A DNA stretch of 64,000 nucleotides from JBPBQZ01 sp050955105. Lineage in GTDB: Bacteria; Pseudomonadota; Gammaproteobacteria; Burkholderiales; Burkholderiaceae. The position numbers and the translations under genes are program-made. Positions 43,048-55,659 of this stretch are shown in pieces. Location of the stretch: positions 1-64,000 of the forward strand of contig JBPBQZ010000014.1 in the NCBI GenBank assembly GCA_050955105.1, written 5' to 3'. Position 1 is the first letter of the stretch, and every line of letters begins with the position of its first letter. The notes beneath the pieces are model-generated. The model saw nothing but the letters and a program-made list of their open reading frames with translations. It made no database searches and was not told where the DNA came from.

Positions 43048-45921
43048 ATGAGCGAGAGCGACGCCACGCTTGCGAAAAGCTTCGACCCGCAGCAAATCGA
43101 ATCTTACTGGGGCCCGGAATGGGAGCGGCGCGGCTATGCGCAGCCCACCTTCGACCCAGCGCGCCCCGATTTTTCAATACAGCTGCCGCCGCCCAATGTT
43201 ACGGGCACGCTGCACATGGGCCATGCGTTCAATCAGACGATCATGGACGCGCTCACGCGCTATCACCGGATGTCCGGCTTCAACACGCTGTGGGTGCCCG
43301 GCACCGATCATGCCGGCATCGCCACGCAGATCGTCGTCGAACGGCAACTCGACCAGCAAGGCGTGTCGCGCCACGATCTGGGACGCGAACGCTTCGTCGA
43401 ACGCGTGCGTGAGTGGAAGGAGGAGTCGGGCTCGACGATTACACGTCAGGTGCGCCGGCTGGGCGCATCGATCGACTGGTCGCGCGAGTATTTCACGATG
43501 GACGAGAAGATGTCGCGCGCGGTGCGCGAGGTCTTCGTGCGGCTGCATGAGCAGGGGCTAATCTATCGCGGCAAGCGCCTGGTCAACTGGGATCCGAAGT
43601 TGCTGACCGCGGTGTCCGATCTGGAAGTGGTGAGCGAAGAGGAGGCCGGACATCTGTGGCATATCCGTTATCCGATCGTCGGCGCCGACGGCCATCTGAC
43701 CGTTGCCACCACGCGGCCCGAAACCTTGCTGGGCGACGTCGCCGTGATGGTGCATCCGGAAGACGAGCGCTACAGCGCGCTGATCGGCAAGTCTGTGACG
43801 CTGCCCTTGTGCGGGCGCGAGATTCCGATCATCGCCGACGACTATGTCGACCGCACGTTCGGCACCGGCGTGGTGAAGGTAACGCCGGCGCACGATTTCA
43901 ACGATTACCAGGTGGGCCTGCGACACCATCTGGCGCCCATCGAAATCCTCACGCTCGACGCGCATATCAACGACAACGCGCCGCTCGCCTATCGGGGCCT
44001 CGACCGCTATGTGGCGCGCGAGCGCATCGTGCAAGACCTCGAGGCGCAGGGGCTGCTGGCGGAGGTCAAGCCGCACAAGCTGATGGTGCCGCGCGGCGAC
44101 CGCACAGGCGCGGTGATCGAGCCGATGCTCACCAACCAGTGGTTCGTGGCGATGAGCAAGCCGGCACCCGCCGATACGCTGCATCCGGGCCGCTCGATCG
44201 CCGAGGTGGCGCTGGATGCGGTGCGTGATGGCGGCGTGCGCCTGGTGCCGGAAAATTGGAACAGTACTTACTACCAGTGGCTGGAGAATATCCAGGACTG
44301 GTGCATCTCGCGGCAGCTTTGGTGGGGTCACCAGATTCCGGCCTGGTACGGCGACGATGGCCAGATCTATGTCGCGCGCGACGAGGAGGCAGCGCGCCAA
44401 CAGGCAGCAGCCGACGGCTACACCGGCGCGCTGCGTCGCGATGAAGACGTGCTCGATACCTGGTTCTCATCGGCACTGGTGCCCTTTTCCTCGCTGGGTT
44501 GGCCGGAACAAACGCCTGAGCTGCAGCACTTCCTGCCCTCGTCAGTATTGGTGACCGGCTTCGACATCATTTTCTTCTGGGTCGCGCGGATGGTGATGAT
44601 GACGATGCACTTTACTGGCCGCGTGCCGTTTCATACGGTGTACGTACATGGTCTGGTACGCGATGCAGAAGGCCAGAAGATGTCGAAATCGAAGGGCAAT
44701 ACGCTTGATCCGATCGACATCGTCGATGGCATCGGCCTCGACGCGCTGGTCGCCAAGCGTACCGTCGGGCTGATGAATCCCAAGCAGGCCGCCAGCATCG
44801 AAAAGAAAACCCGCAAGGAATTCCCGGAGGGCATCGCGCCCGCCGGCACCGACGCACTGCGCTTCACCTTCGCGTCGATGGCCACGCTGGGCCGCAACAT
44901 CAATTTCGATCTGGCGCGCTGCGAGGGTTATCGCAACTTTTGCAACAAGCTGTGGAATGCCACGCGCTTCGTGCTGATGAACTGCGAAGGCAAGGATTGC
45001 GGCCTGGCCGAGTGCGGTCCCGACGGCGCGCTCGATTTCTCTCAGGCCGATCGATGGATCGTGTCGCTGCTGCAGCGCGTCGAGACCGACGTGGCGAAGG
45101 GTTTCGCCGACTACCGTCTGGACCAGGTGGCCGCCGCGCTCTATCACTTTGTCTGGGACGAATACTGCGACTGGTATCTGGAACTGGCCAAGGTGCAATT
45201 GCAGAGCGGCAGTGCGGCGCAGCAACGCGCGACGCGACGCACGTTGCTGCGCGTGCTGGAAACCACGCTGCGACTGGCGCACCCGGTGATTCCGTTTATT
45301 ACCGAGGCGTTGTGGCAACAGGTGGCACCGCTGGCTGGACGTTATCCGCCGGCAGCGGCTGCCGCCGCGGGCAACGCGACGGCGCACCCATCGGCTTCTC
45401 TGACGACGCAGGCTTATCCGGTTGCGCTGCCCTCGAAAATCGATGCCGCCGCCGAACAACACATCGCCGCTTTGAAAGCCGTGGTCGACGCTTGTCGCAA
45501 TCTGCGTGGTGAAATGAATTTGTCACCGTCGACACGGGTGCCGTTGCTGGCGAGCGGCGACGCCTTACAGTTGCAGGCGTTCGCGCCTTACGTACAGGCC
45601 CTGGCGAAGCTTTCGAATGTGGAAATCCTGACGGACGAAGCGGCGCTCGATGCACGCGCCGCTGGCGCGCCGATCGCGGTAGTCGGCGCGCAAAAGCTCG
45701 CGCTGGCTGTCGAAGTGGATGTTGCCGCCGAACAGGCGCGCCTGGCCAAAGAAATTAGTCGTTTTGAAAATGAAATTTCAAAATGTCAGAGTAAGCTTGC
45801 GAATGAAAGTTTCGTCGCGCGGGCGCCAGCCGCAGTGGTAGAACAGGAAATTAAAAGACTGGCAGAATATGAGACGATGCTGGAAAAGATGCGCGCTCAG
45901 CTCTTGCGCCTGCGCGCCTGA
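43048..45921 (+). CDS. valS: Valyl-tRNA synthetase
   Basis: A 957-residue class I synthetase. The HIGH-type motif is NVTGTLHMGHA (around residue 55) and KMSKS begins at K544. The editing domain lies between them, and a C-terminal coiled coil covers the last 60 residues. The tail before the coiled coil has an Ala-rich insert (PPAAAAAAGNATA). The start at 43048 (MSESDATLAKSF) is preferred by family, but an ATG at 43033 in frame cannot be excluded. galU follows 35 bp downstream on the same strand. Confidence 0.95.
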   Translation: MSESDATLAKSFDPQQIESYWGPEWERRGYAQPTFDPARPDFSIQLPPPNVTGTLHMGHAFNQTIMDALTRYHRMSGFNTLWVPGTDHAGIATQIVVERQLDQQGVSRHDLGRERFVERVREWKEESGSTITRQVRRLGASIDWSREYFTMDEKMSRAVREVFVRLHEQGLIYRGKRLVNWDPKLLTAVSDLEVVSEEEAGHLWHIRYPIVGADGHLTVATTRPETLLGDVAVMVHPEDERYSALIGKSVTLPLCGREIPIIADDYVDRTFGTGVVKVTPAHDFNDYQVGLRHHLAPIEILTLDAHINDNAPLAYRGLDRYVARERIVQDLEAQGLLAEVKPHKLMVPRGDRTGAVIEPMLTNQWFVAMSKPAPADTLHPGRSIAEVALDAVRDGGVRLVPENWNSTYYQWLENIQDWCISRQLWWGHQIPAWYGDDGQIYVARDEEAARQQAAADGYTGALRRDEDVLDTWFSSALVPFSSLGWPEQTPELQHFLPSSVLVTGFDIIFFWVARMVMMTMHFTGRVPFHTVYVHGLVRDAEGQKMSKSKGNTLDPIDIVDGIGLDALVAKRTVGLMNPKQAASIEKKTRKEFPEGIAPAGTDALRFTFASMATLGRNINFDLARCEGYRNFCNKLWNATRFVLMNCEGKDCGLAECGPDGALDFSQADRWIVSLLQRVETDVAKGFADYRLDQVAAALYHFVWDEYCDWYLELAKVQLQSGSAAQQRATRRTLLRVLETTLRLAHPVIPFITEALWQQVAPLAGRYPPAAAAAAGNATAHPSASLTTQAYPVALPSKIDAAAEQHIAALKAVVDACRNLRGEMNLSPSTRVPLLASGDALQLQAFAPYVQALAKLSNVEILTDEAALDARAAGAPIAVVGAQKLALAVEVDVAAEQARLAKEISRFENEISKCQSKLANESFVARAPAAVVEQEIKRLAEYETMLEKMRAQLLRLRA

Positions 45922-45956
45922 ACGATTTCTAAAAACGGGTCTCGAGGTTTTTCGCA

Positions 45957-46838
45957 ATGTTAAAAGTCACCAAAGCGGTCTTCCCCGTCGCTGGTCTCGG
46001 TACACGATTCCTACCGGCCACCAAGGCGAGCCCCAAAGAAATGCTGCCCGTCGTGGACAAGCCGCTGATTCAATACGCGGTGGAAGAAGCGATTGCAGCG
46101 GGCATCACCGAAATGATTTTCGTGACTGGCCGCAGCAAGCGCGCCATTGAAGATCATTTCGACAAGTCATACGAGATTGAAGCCGAATTGGAAGCCCGCG
46201 GCAAAGCCAAGCTGCTCGACCTGGTGCGCAGCATCAAGCCGGCAAATGTCGATTGCTTTTACGTGCGCCAACCCGAGGCGTTAGGACTCGGCCATGCGGT
46301 GCTGTGCGCTGAAAAGCTGGTAGGCGACAATCCGTTCGCGGTGATCCTCGCCGACGATTTGCTATATGGCAAGCCGCCGGTGCTGCAGCAGATGGTCGAC
46401 GTGTTCGACCACTACCATAGCTCGGTGCTGGGCGTCGAGGAAGTGCCGCGCGAGAATACGGCCTCCTACGGTATCGTCGACGGCAAGGAATGGGAAGACA
46501 ACATTATCAAGTTGTCCGGCATTGTCGAAAAACCGTCGCCCGAGACTGCACCGTCGACGCTGGGCGTGGTGGGTCGCTATATTTTGAAGCCACGCATTTT
46601 CGATCACTTGCGCTCGATCAAGCCGGGTGCGGGCAACGAAATCCAGTTGACCGACGCGATTCAATCGCTGCTGGGTGACGAACAGGTTATCGCCTATCGC
46701 TACCACGGCACGCGCTTCGACTGCGGCAGCAAGATCGGCTACTTGAAGGCCACCGTGGAATTCGCGCTGCGGCACCCTGAAGTGAAAGAGGAATTCGAAG
46801 CGTATCTGCGTAACCGTTCGCCGGTGCTGGCCGGCTGA
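45957..46838 (+). CDS. galU: UTP--glucose-1-phosphate uridylyltransferase
   Basis: A 293-residue nucleotidyltransferase that makes UDP-glucose for LPS, capsule and trehalose precursors. The N-terminal signature AVFPVAGLGTRFLPATKASPKEM is intact (only its motif core is cited), followed by DKPLIQYAVEEA, and the sugar-binding segment around GNEIQLTDAI. A GAGG ribosome binding site precedes the ATG. It lies just after valS and is followed by a strong terminator. Confidence 0.96.
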   Translation: MLKVTKAVFPVAGLGTRFLPATKASPKEMLPVVDKPLIQYAVEEAIAAGITEMIFVTGRSKRAIEDHFDKSYEIEAELEARGKAKLLDLVRSIKPANVDCFYVRQPEALGLGHAVLCAEKLVGDNPFAVILADDLLYGKPPVLQQMVDVFDHYHSSVLGVEEVPRENTASYGIVDGKEWEDNIIKLSGIVEKPSPETAPSTLGVVGRYILKPRIFDHLRSIKPGAGNEIQLTDAIQSLLGDEQVIAYRYHGTRFDCGSKIGYLKATVEFALRHPEVKEEFEAYLRNRSPVLAG

Positions 46839-46860
46839 TAGCCACACGCTGAAAATGCTT

Positions 46861-46900
46861 CGGCGCCGCGCTGCGATGCAGCCGGCGCCGTTTTCTTTTC
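46861..46900 (+). terminator. Rho-independent terminator of galU
   Basis: Stem CGGCGCC/GGCGCCG (46861-46867 with 46884-46890) with further inner pairing, followed by TTTTCTTTTC, 23 bp after the galU stop. Confidence 0.8.
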
Positions 46901-46922
46901 CACCGCCGCTTCACTGCGCCGA

Positions 46923-47150
46923 CTAGCGGCGCCGCATCAAGAATACAAAAACATCGTCGGTGTGCGTGGCTTCGACCATCGCGTTGCCGGTTTGCTTGGC
47001 GAAGGCGGCAAAATCGCGCTGCGAACCCGGGTCGGTGGCCGAGACTTTCAAGATCTGGCCGCTTTGCATGTCGGCCAATGCCTTTTTTGCCCGCAGAATC
47101 GGCAATGGACAGTGCAGGCCGCGTGCATCGACTTCTTTATCAACTTCCAT
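46923..47150 (-). CDS. tusA: TusA-like sulfurtransferase
   Basis: A 75-residue sulfur-carrier protein. The family motif DARGLHCPLPILRAKKAL places the persulfide-carrying cysteine at C14 in CPLP. TusA passes sulfur from a cysteine desulfurase to thiouridine synthesis (mnm5s2U34) and other acceptors. It is last in a tight three-gene run with the NUDIX gene (21 bp) and threonine aldolase (16 bp) on the minus strand, and is convergent with galU. Confidence 0.9.
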   Translation of the reverse strand: MEVDKEVDARGLHCPLPILRAKKALADMQSGQILKVSATDPGSQRDFAAFAKQTGNAMVEATHTDDVFVFLMRRR

Positions 47151-47171
47151 ACGTTATCCTGATGAAGCGGG

Positions 47172-47684
47172 CTACCAGTCGGCGAAGGTCACAGGCAGCG
47201 ACTGCGAGCGCATCCAGTCAGCCAGGCCAGGCCCGGTGCCGGCTTTCCACGGACGCAACTCGGCCGGTTCGACCAGTTGGTATTCGGCCAATTCGGGCGA
47301 CAACTTGATCTCGCCGCTTGCGCGCACGTGATAAATCATCAATACCTCGTTGCGCCGCGAAAAATCGTAGACGCCAACCAGCGTTACCGCCTCGGCATCG
47401 AGCGAAGTCTCTTCCTTGATCTCGCGCGCCACCGCGCTTTCCGGCGCTTCGCCGCGTTCCATGAAGCCCGCGATCAATGCAAATCGGCCATTCGGCCAGG
47501 CGGCATTGCGCGCCAGCAAAATGCGCCCCTCATATTCAACGATGGCGGCCACCACCGGCAAGGGATTGTCCCAATGCATGAAGCCGCAGGTGTCGTCGGC
47601 ACAGCCCACGCGCACGCGTCCTTCGTTGTCGGGCCGCTCGACGAGGCCGCTTGCGCAGACCGGGCAGAATTTATAAGTCGCCAA
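47172..47684 (-). CDS. NUDIX hydrolase with zinc ribbon
   Basis: A 170-residue pyrophosphohydrolase. The N-terminal zinc ribbon (C8-x2-C11 and C29-x4-C34) resembles that of NudC. The Nudix box begins GFMERGEAPESAVAREIKEET. The canonical Gly after EExE is Ser here (EETSL), which is tolerated in some families. The substrate may be NADH/NAD or another nucleotide diphosphate, but the short length differs from true NudC (about 260). It sits between ltaE-like and tusA genes. Confidence 0.86.
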   Translation of the reverse strand: MATYKFCPVCASGLVERPDNEGRVRVGCADDTCGFMHWDNPLPVVAAIVEYEGRILLARNAAWPNGRFALIAGFMERGEAPESAVAREIKEETSLDAEAVTLVGVYDFSRRNEVLMIYHVRASGEIKLSPELAEYQLVEPAELRPWKAGTGPGLADWMRSQSLPVTFADW

Positions 47685-47700
47685 TTTCTTTGTCCCCTTT

Positions 47701-48849
47701 TTATTTGGCTGCCGCGTCCGTCAAAGACTGCAGCGCATCGGCAAAACGGTCGACTGTTTCGGACGTCGTATCCCAGGCGCACATCAGGCGACAACCACCC
47801 GCGCCGATGAACTCGTAAAACTTCCAGCCCAGCCCATGCATCTGCTCGGCGCGGCCTACGGGCAACTCGGCGAACACCGAATTCGCCTGGCGCGGGAAAA
47901 GCAACTTTACGCCAGGAATCAGGGCCAGGCGCTGAGCGAGCCGCTCGGCCATGGCGTTTGCATGGCGCGCGTTGCTCAACCACACGTCGTTTTCCAGTAG
48001 TCCGAGCCATGGTGCCGAGATAAAACGCATTTTCGACGCCAATTGGCCAGCCTGCTTGACCCGATAGGCGAAATCCTCGGCAAGCGCGCGGTTGAAGAAG
48101 ATCACCGCCTCGCCCACCGGCAAGCCGTTTTTGGTGCCGCCGAAACACAGCACGTCCACGCCCGCCCGCCAAGTCAGCTCGGCGGGCCGCACTCCCAGCG
48201 TTGCAACCGCGTTCGCGAAGCGTGCGCCATCCATATGCAAGCGCAAATTGTGGCGCCGCGCTACCTCGCCGATCGCCGCAATTTCCGCGACAGTATAGAC
48301 CGTGCCGACTTCGGTCGCCTGCGTGACCGTCACCACTTTCGGCTTGGGGAAATGGATGTCCGAGCGCCGCTGCACCACGGCATCCACCGCCTCGGCGGTG
48401 AGCTTTCCCAGCGGCCCTTTGGCGGTCAGCAGCTTTGAACCATTCGAGAAAAATTCCGGGCCGCCGCATTCGTCGGTCTCGACGTGTGAGAGCTCATGAC
48501 AGATGACGGATTGATAAGACTGGCACAGCGACGCTAACGCCAGCGAGTTCGCGGCGGTGCCATTGAAGACGAAGAAGATTTCGCAGTCGGTCTCGAACAA
48601 GTCGCGAAAATGATCGCACACCCGTTGCGTCCAGGAGTCGTCGCCATAGGCGACTTCATGTCCGCTGGCGTTGCATTCGGCGAAGTACTTGAACGCTTCG
48701 GGGCAGATCCCGGCGTAATTGTCGGAGGCAAAATGCTGCTGAACGGGTGGCCGGGAAGCGGGGGATTCTGCAGCAGGTGACTGTGAAGCGGCTGACTGTG
48801 AAGCGCCCGGCTGCGGGGCGAGCGATGGTGGGACGGGTGGCTGTGACAT
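47701..48849 (-). CDS. ltaE: Low-specificity threonine aldolase / beta-eliminating lyase
   Basis: A 382-residue PLP enzyme that cleaves threonine or allo-threonine to glycine and acetaldehyde. The conserved core begins at FASDNYAGICPEA; the PLP lysine is in CFGGTKNGLPVGEA, with LHMDGARFANA upstream. The first 38 residues are a Ser/Ala/Pro/Gln-rich tract partly encoded by a 15-nt period repeat, not usual for the family. No in-frame ATG lies closer to the core. The gene heads the ltaE-NUDIX-tusA run. Confidence 0.88.
   Translation of the reverse strand: MSQPPVPPSLAPQPGASQSAASQSPAAESPASRPPVQQHFASDNYAGICPEAFKYFAECNASGHEVAYGDDSWTQRVCDHFRDLFETDCEIFFVFNGTAANSLALASLCQSYQSVICHELSHVETDECGGPEFFSNGSKLLTAKGPLGKLTAEAVDAVVQRRSDIHFPKPKVVTVTQATEVGTVYTVAEIAAIGEVARRHNLRLHMDGARFANAVATLGVRPAELTWRAGVDVLCFGGTKNGLPVGEAVIFFNRALAEDFAYRVKQAGQLASKMRFISAPWLGLLENDVWLSNARHANAMAERLAQRLALIPGVKLLFPRQANSVFAELPVGRAEQMHGLGWKFYEFIGAGGCRLMCAWDTTSETVDRFADALQSLTDAAAK
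48778..48805 (+). repeat. Two-copy 15-nt tandem repeat in the ltaE 5' end
   Basis: TGACTGTGAAGCG occurs at 48778-48790 and again at 48793-48805. On the coding strand it encodes part of the Ser/Ala/Gln-rich N-terminal extension of the threonine aldolase. It suggests slippage-driven growth of the extension. Confidence 0.7.
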
Positions 48850-49032
48850 ACGGCAAACCGGAAAGGGCCGAAATTGTGGTGCGGGCGCAAGCTGAGGATC
48901 CCGCGCGGGCCGTCGCGCAGGCAGCCCGCCTATTCTATCGGCTCAGAACTGCCCTTGGCGGCCGAGCCCGCGGCGGGCACGCAGGCCACTCTGAAAAACG
49001 GCACCGCGGCGGGCGCGGTGCGCACCGTCACC

Positions 49033-51714
<2,682 letters not shown>

Positions 51715-51873
51715 GGGCGGGGCCTGACGGTCAGTTCAGCCTGACGGCAGCGTCGGCGCAGCAAAAGGGCGCCGATCGCAAACCGCTGATTATAAAGGAA
51801 CGCCGGCGCGGCGATTCACTGTTGTCGCGGCCGGACACTGCTTGCGCACGGGCCGCGACAGCCCCTTTCAACG

Positions 51874-53619
51874 CTACCGAATGATGCGTGCCACGCCGCG
51901 GCCGCGCGGATCAGCAGCCGCCTCGGGCGTATTGCCTTGCACTTCGATCGCCTGGATGTCGCCGCTGAACGCTTGCGTGTCGAGCTTGTAGCCGCGCAGC
52001 GTCAGTTGCTCGGCAAGATCGCCGCTGATCGGCATATAAGGTTCCGAGTAGATGACGTTGGGCGGCAGCAATTGATGATGGAAGCGCATTGCCGCCACCG
52101 CCGCCGGCAGGGGCATCTTGAAATCATAGATGTTGCTGATGACCTGGAAGATAGACGTGAAAATGCGCGAGCCGCCCGGCGTGCCGATGACCAGCGCGAC
52201 CTTGCCATCCTTGGTGAGAATCGTCGGCGTCATCGAGGACAGCGGCCGCTTGCCCGATTCGATTGCGTTGGCGTCGCTGCCGACCACACCGAACATATTG
52301 GCCGCCCCCACCTTGGCCGAGAAGTCATCCATTTCGTCGTTCAACAGGAAACCCGCGCCCGAAACCACCACACCCGAGCCGAAGTAGCCGTTGATGGTGT
52401 AGGTGTTCGATACCGCATTGCCCCATTTGTCGACCACCGAATAGTGGGTAGTTTCAGCTTTCTCCGGCATGGCGCTGCCCAGCCCCGGCAATACCGACTT
52501 GGTATCGGACGGGGTATCCGGATTGACTTCGGCCGCGCGCTTCTTCAGATAGTCGTCGGCGATCAACTGGGCCGTGGGTACCTTGTAGAAGTCTGGGTCC
52601 CCCAGATACTGGGCGCGATCGGCGAACACACGCTTCTCGATTTCGGCGACCAGGTGGACATATTGCGAGGTATTCAGCGGCACCGCTTCGAACTGGGCGG
52701 GCAACATCGCTTTCATCTTCAACATCTGCAGCAGACCGATGCCGCCGGAGCTGGGCGGCGGCGCGGTAATGACCTGGTAGCCATTCCACTCGCCGACCAC
52801 CGGATCCCGCCAGACGGCGCGATAGTCGCGTAAGTCGTCGACTGTGATCAGGCCATGGCCACGCATCGTCGCGGCCAGCAGATCGGCGGTGCGGCCGCGA
52901 TAGAACTCGTCGGCGCCGTCGCTGGCAATGCGCTTGAGGGTTTCGGCCAATTCCGGCTGCTTGTACAGCACGCCCTGCTTCAGACCACCAAAGTAATCGT
53001 CGAAATTGGTTTTGCCGGCGAAGTCCTTGGAGGCCGCTTCCCGCCGTTGCTGCAATTGTTCGCTGACTTTGAAGCCGTCGGTCGCATAGTGAATCGCCGG
53101 CGCGAGCACTTGCTCCCATTTGAGCTTGCCGAAGCGCTTTTGCGCCTGCCACATGCCGGCGACGGTACCCGGCACGCCGACCGCGCGCGCGCCTACCAGG
53201 CTCATGCCCTTGATGACCGCGCCTTTGTCGTCCAGATACATATCGCGCGTGGCGGCGCGCGGCGCACGTTCGCGGTAATCGAGGAAATAGGGTTTGTTGT
53301 CGACGTACAGTGTCATGAAGCCGCCGCCACCGATATTGCCGGCCTCTGGATAGGTCACTGCGAGCGTAAAGGCGATGGCAACCGCCGCATCAACCGCATT
53401 GCCGCCTTTCTGCAGGATTTCTTGCGCGGCGTCGGCGCTGTAGGAGTCGGCCACCGCGACCGCGGCGGACTGCAGCAGTGGCGGCGTTTTGGGCGCCGTT
53501 TTGGCGAGAACGGGCGTGACCCCGACGACCGTGACGCATAACACGGCAATAAGCTTGCTTGCCGTGCGCCGCAAATGATTGAAAAACGCTTTGCTCGGCG
53601 CGCTCGACGGACAAGACAT
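51874..53619 (-). CDS. ggt: Gamma-glutamyltransferase (periplasmic)
   Basis: A 581-residue Ntn-hydrolase precursor that self-cleaves into two subunits and degrades glutathione. A signal peptide with a basic start and hydrophobic core covers about residues 1-39. The large-subunit marker DYRERAPRAATRDM is present. The autocatalytic Thr lies in ETTHYSVVDKWGNAVSNTYT, and the small-subunit oxyanion-hole region follows (PLSSMTPTI). The start at 53619 matches the signal peptide. alaS lies downstream on the same strand, glnS diverges upstream. Confidence 0.94.
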   Translation of the reverse strand: MSCPSSAPSKAFFNHLRRTASKLIAVLCVTVVGVTPVLAKTAPKTPPLLQSAAVAVADSYSADAAQEILQKGGNAVDAAVAIAFTLAVTYPEAGNIGGGGFMTLYVDNKPYFLDYRERAPRAATRDMYLDDKGAVIKGMSLVGARAVGVPGTVAGMWQAQKRFGKLKWEQVLAPAIHYATDGFKVSEQLQQRREAASKDFAGKTNFDDYFGGLKQGVLYKQPELAETLKRIASDGADEFYRGRTADLLAATMRGHGLITVDDLRDYRAVWRDPVVGEWNGYQVITAPPPSSGGIGLLQMLKMKAMLPAQFEAVPLNTSQYVHLVAEIEKRVFADRAQYLGDPDFYKVPTAQLIADDYLKKRAAEVNPDTPSDTKSVLPGLGSAMPEKAETTHYSVVDKWGNAVSNTYTINGYFGSGVVVSGAGFLLNDEMDDFSAKVGAANMFGVVGSDANAIESGKRPLSSMTPTILTKDGKVALVIGTPGGSRIFTSIFQVISNIYDFKMPLPAAVAAMRFHHQLLPPNVIYSEPYMPISGDLAEQLTLRGYKLDTQAFSGDIQAIEVQGNTPEAAADPRGRGVARIIR

Positions 53620-53840
53620 GCTGTTCTCCCTGCTGATACGGAAGCCGCAATCTTGCCCCGGCGGCGGGCGCCGCGCAACCGAACAGGCTAAACGGCCTAG
53701 GTTTTGAAGACTATTGCCAAGAAATCATCGATATCGAGCGCATGACGTGCGGCCACCACGCCCGCGCCCGGGGCGCTGCGGTAAAATGCGCTTCGACCTT
53801 CTGAGCCGCAGCGCCCTTCGGACCGCGGGATTCCATAAGC

Positions 53841-55544
53841 ATGAGCACTGAACGCACCGCCTCAACCCCCGCTACGAATTTCATTCGAAATATCATCGAC
53901 GACGACCAGCGCTCGGGCAAATGGCAAGGTCGCGTCGAGACGCGCTTCCCGCCCGAGCCGAATGGCTATCTGCATATCGGTCATGCCAAGAGCATCTGTG
54001 TGAACTTCGGCATCGCCCGCGACTACGGCGGTGTTTGCCATCTGCGTTTCGACGATACCAATCCTGACAAGGAAAGCACCGAATATGTCGACGCGATCGT
54101 CGACATGGTGACCTGGTTGGGCTTTTCCTGGAACAAGGACGGCGTATCGCATCGCTATTACGCCAGCGATTATTTCGCGCAACTGTTCGCGCTGGCCGAA
54201 ACCCTGATCGATCAGGGCGATGCCTATGTCGACAGCCAAAGCGCCGAGGCGATGCGCGCCGCGCGCGGCAGCCTGACCGAGCCGGGCACGCCCTCGCCGT
54301 TTCGCGATCGCACGCCAGCCGAAAACCGCGATTTGTTCAGCCGCATGCGCGCGGGCGAATTCGCCGATGGCGAGCACGTGCTGCGTGCCAAGATCGACAT
54401 GGCGTCGGCGAATGTGAATATGCGCGATCCGGTCATCTATCGGATTCGGCGCTCGCACCACCATCGCACCGGTGACGCCTGGTGCGTCTATCCGCTCTAT
54501 GACTACGCGCATTGCGTGTCGGACGCGATCGAAGGCATCACGCATTCGCTGTGCACGCTCGAGTTCGAAGACCACCGGCCGCTATACGACTGGTTCCTCG
54601 AGAAGCTGGCGCAGGCGGGCAAGTTCACGCGGCCTTTGCCGCAGCAGATCGAATTCTCGCGCCTGAACCTGAGCTTTACCATCACCAGCAAGCGCAAGCT
54701 GCTGCAGCTGGTGCTCGATAAGCATGTCGAGGGCTGGGACGATCCGCGCCTGCCGACCTTGGTAGGGCTGCGCCGTCGTGGCTTTACCGCGTCCAGTATC
54801 CAGTTGTTCTGCGAACGGCTCGGTGTGTCGAAATCCGATTCATGGATCGACATGAGCTTGCTCGAACAGTCGCTGCGCGACGATCTCGATCCGATCGCGC
54901 CGCGCGCCATCGCCGTGTTCGACCCGTTGAAATTGATTATCGATAATTTCCCGGAAGGCGTATCGGAACCTTGCAGTGCCCCGGTGCATCCGCATCACCC
55001 GGAAATGGGCAGCCGCCACTTCAGCTTGTCACGCGAGCTGTGGATCGAACGCGAAGACTTCTCCGAGACGCCGCCGAAAGGATTCTTCCGCTTGTTCCCG
55101 GGCAATCGCGTGCGGCTGCGCTATGGTTTCGTGATCGAGTGCACGGGGGTGAGCCGCGATGCCGACGGCAACGTCAACGCCGTCCATTGCAACTACTTCG
55201 CCGACAGCAAATCAGGCACCGAAGGCGCGAATCTATATAAGGTGAAGGGCAATATCCATTGGCTGGACGCCGCCAGCGCGCGGCCCGCCGAAGTTCGACT
55301 GTACGACCGGCTGTTCCGCGAAGCGCAACCCGATGCCGGCGGCCGCAATTTTCTCGAAGCCATCAATCCGGATTCGAAACGGGTAATCCACGCCTTCGTG
55401 GAACCCAGCGCGCACCAGGTCGCGCCCGATACCCGTCTGCAATTCGAACGACATGGTTATTTCGTCGCCGACCGGGTCGACTCGGCGCCGGGGAAACCGG
55501 TGTTCAATCGCATCGTCAGCCTCAGGGACAGCTGGGGGAAATAA
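53841..55544 (+). CDS. glnS: Glutaminyl-tRNA synthetase
   Basis: A 567-residue class Ic synthetase. The HIGH motif is in PPEPNGYLHIGHAKS and the KMSKS equivalent in TITSKRKLLQLV (SKRK). The C-terminal beta-barrel anticodon-binding domains cover about residues 340-560. Direct glutaminylation by GlnRS is typical of beta- and gammaproteobacteria. A TAAAAT at 53782-53787 could be its -10 box. A terminator follows the stop. Confidence 0.96.
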   Translation: MSTERTASTPATNFIRNIIDDDQRSGKWQGRVETRFPPEPNGYLHIGHAKSICVNFGIARDYGGVCHLRFDDTNPDKESTEYVDAIVDMVTWLGFSWNKDGVSHRYYASDYFAQLFALAETLIDQGDAYVDSQSAEAMRAARGSLTEPGTPSPFRDRTPAENRDLFSRMRAGEFADGEHVLRAKIDMASANVNMRDPVIYRIRRSHHHRTGDAWCVYPLYDYAHCVSDAIEGITHSLCTLEFEDHRPLYDWFLEKLAQAGKFTRPLPQQIEFSRLNLSFTITSKRKLLQLVLDKHVEGWDDPRLPTLVGLRRRGFTASSIQLFCERLGVSKSDSWIDMSLLEQSLRDDLDPIAPRAIAVFDPLKLIIDNFPEGVSEPCSAPVHPHHPEMGSRHFSLSRELWIEREDFSETPPKGFFRLFPGNRVRLRYGFVIECTGVSRDADGNVNAVHCNYFADSKSGTEGANLYKVKGNIHWLDAASARPAEVRLYDRLFREAQPDAGGRNFLEAINPDSKRVIHAFVEPSAHQVAPDTRLQFERHGYFVADRVDSAPGKPVFNRIVSLRDSWGK

Positions 55545-55556
55545 GGCCTGCAACGA

Positions 55557-55593
55557 AAAAAAGCAGAAGGGACTCACATCCTTTCTGCTTTTT
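55557..55593. terminator. Bidirectional terminator between glnS and the small Lys-rich gene
   Basis: Stem AAAAGCAGAAGG pairs with CCTTTCTGCTTTT (one bulge) around a 10-nt loop, with A-run before and T-run after. It serves glnS on the plus strand and possibly the convergent small gene on the minus strand. Confidence 0.8.
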
Positions 55594-55659
55594 ACGTTTG
55601 ACGCTGAACCGTCGCTGCGCGGGCGGACCGCGCGACAACGGTGTACCGTCGAATCGCTA

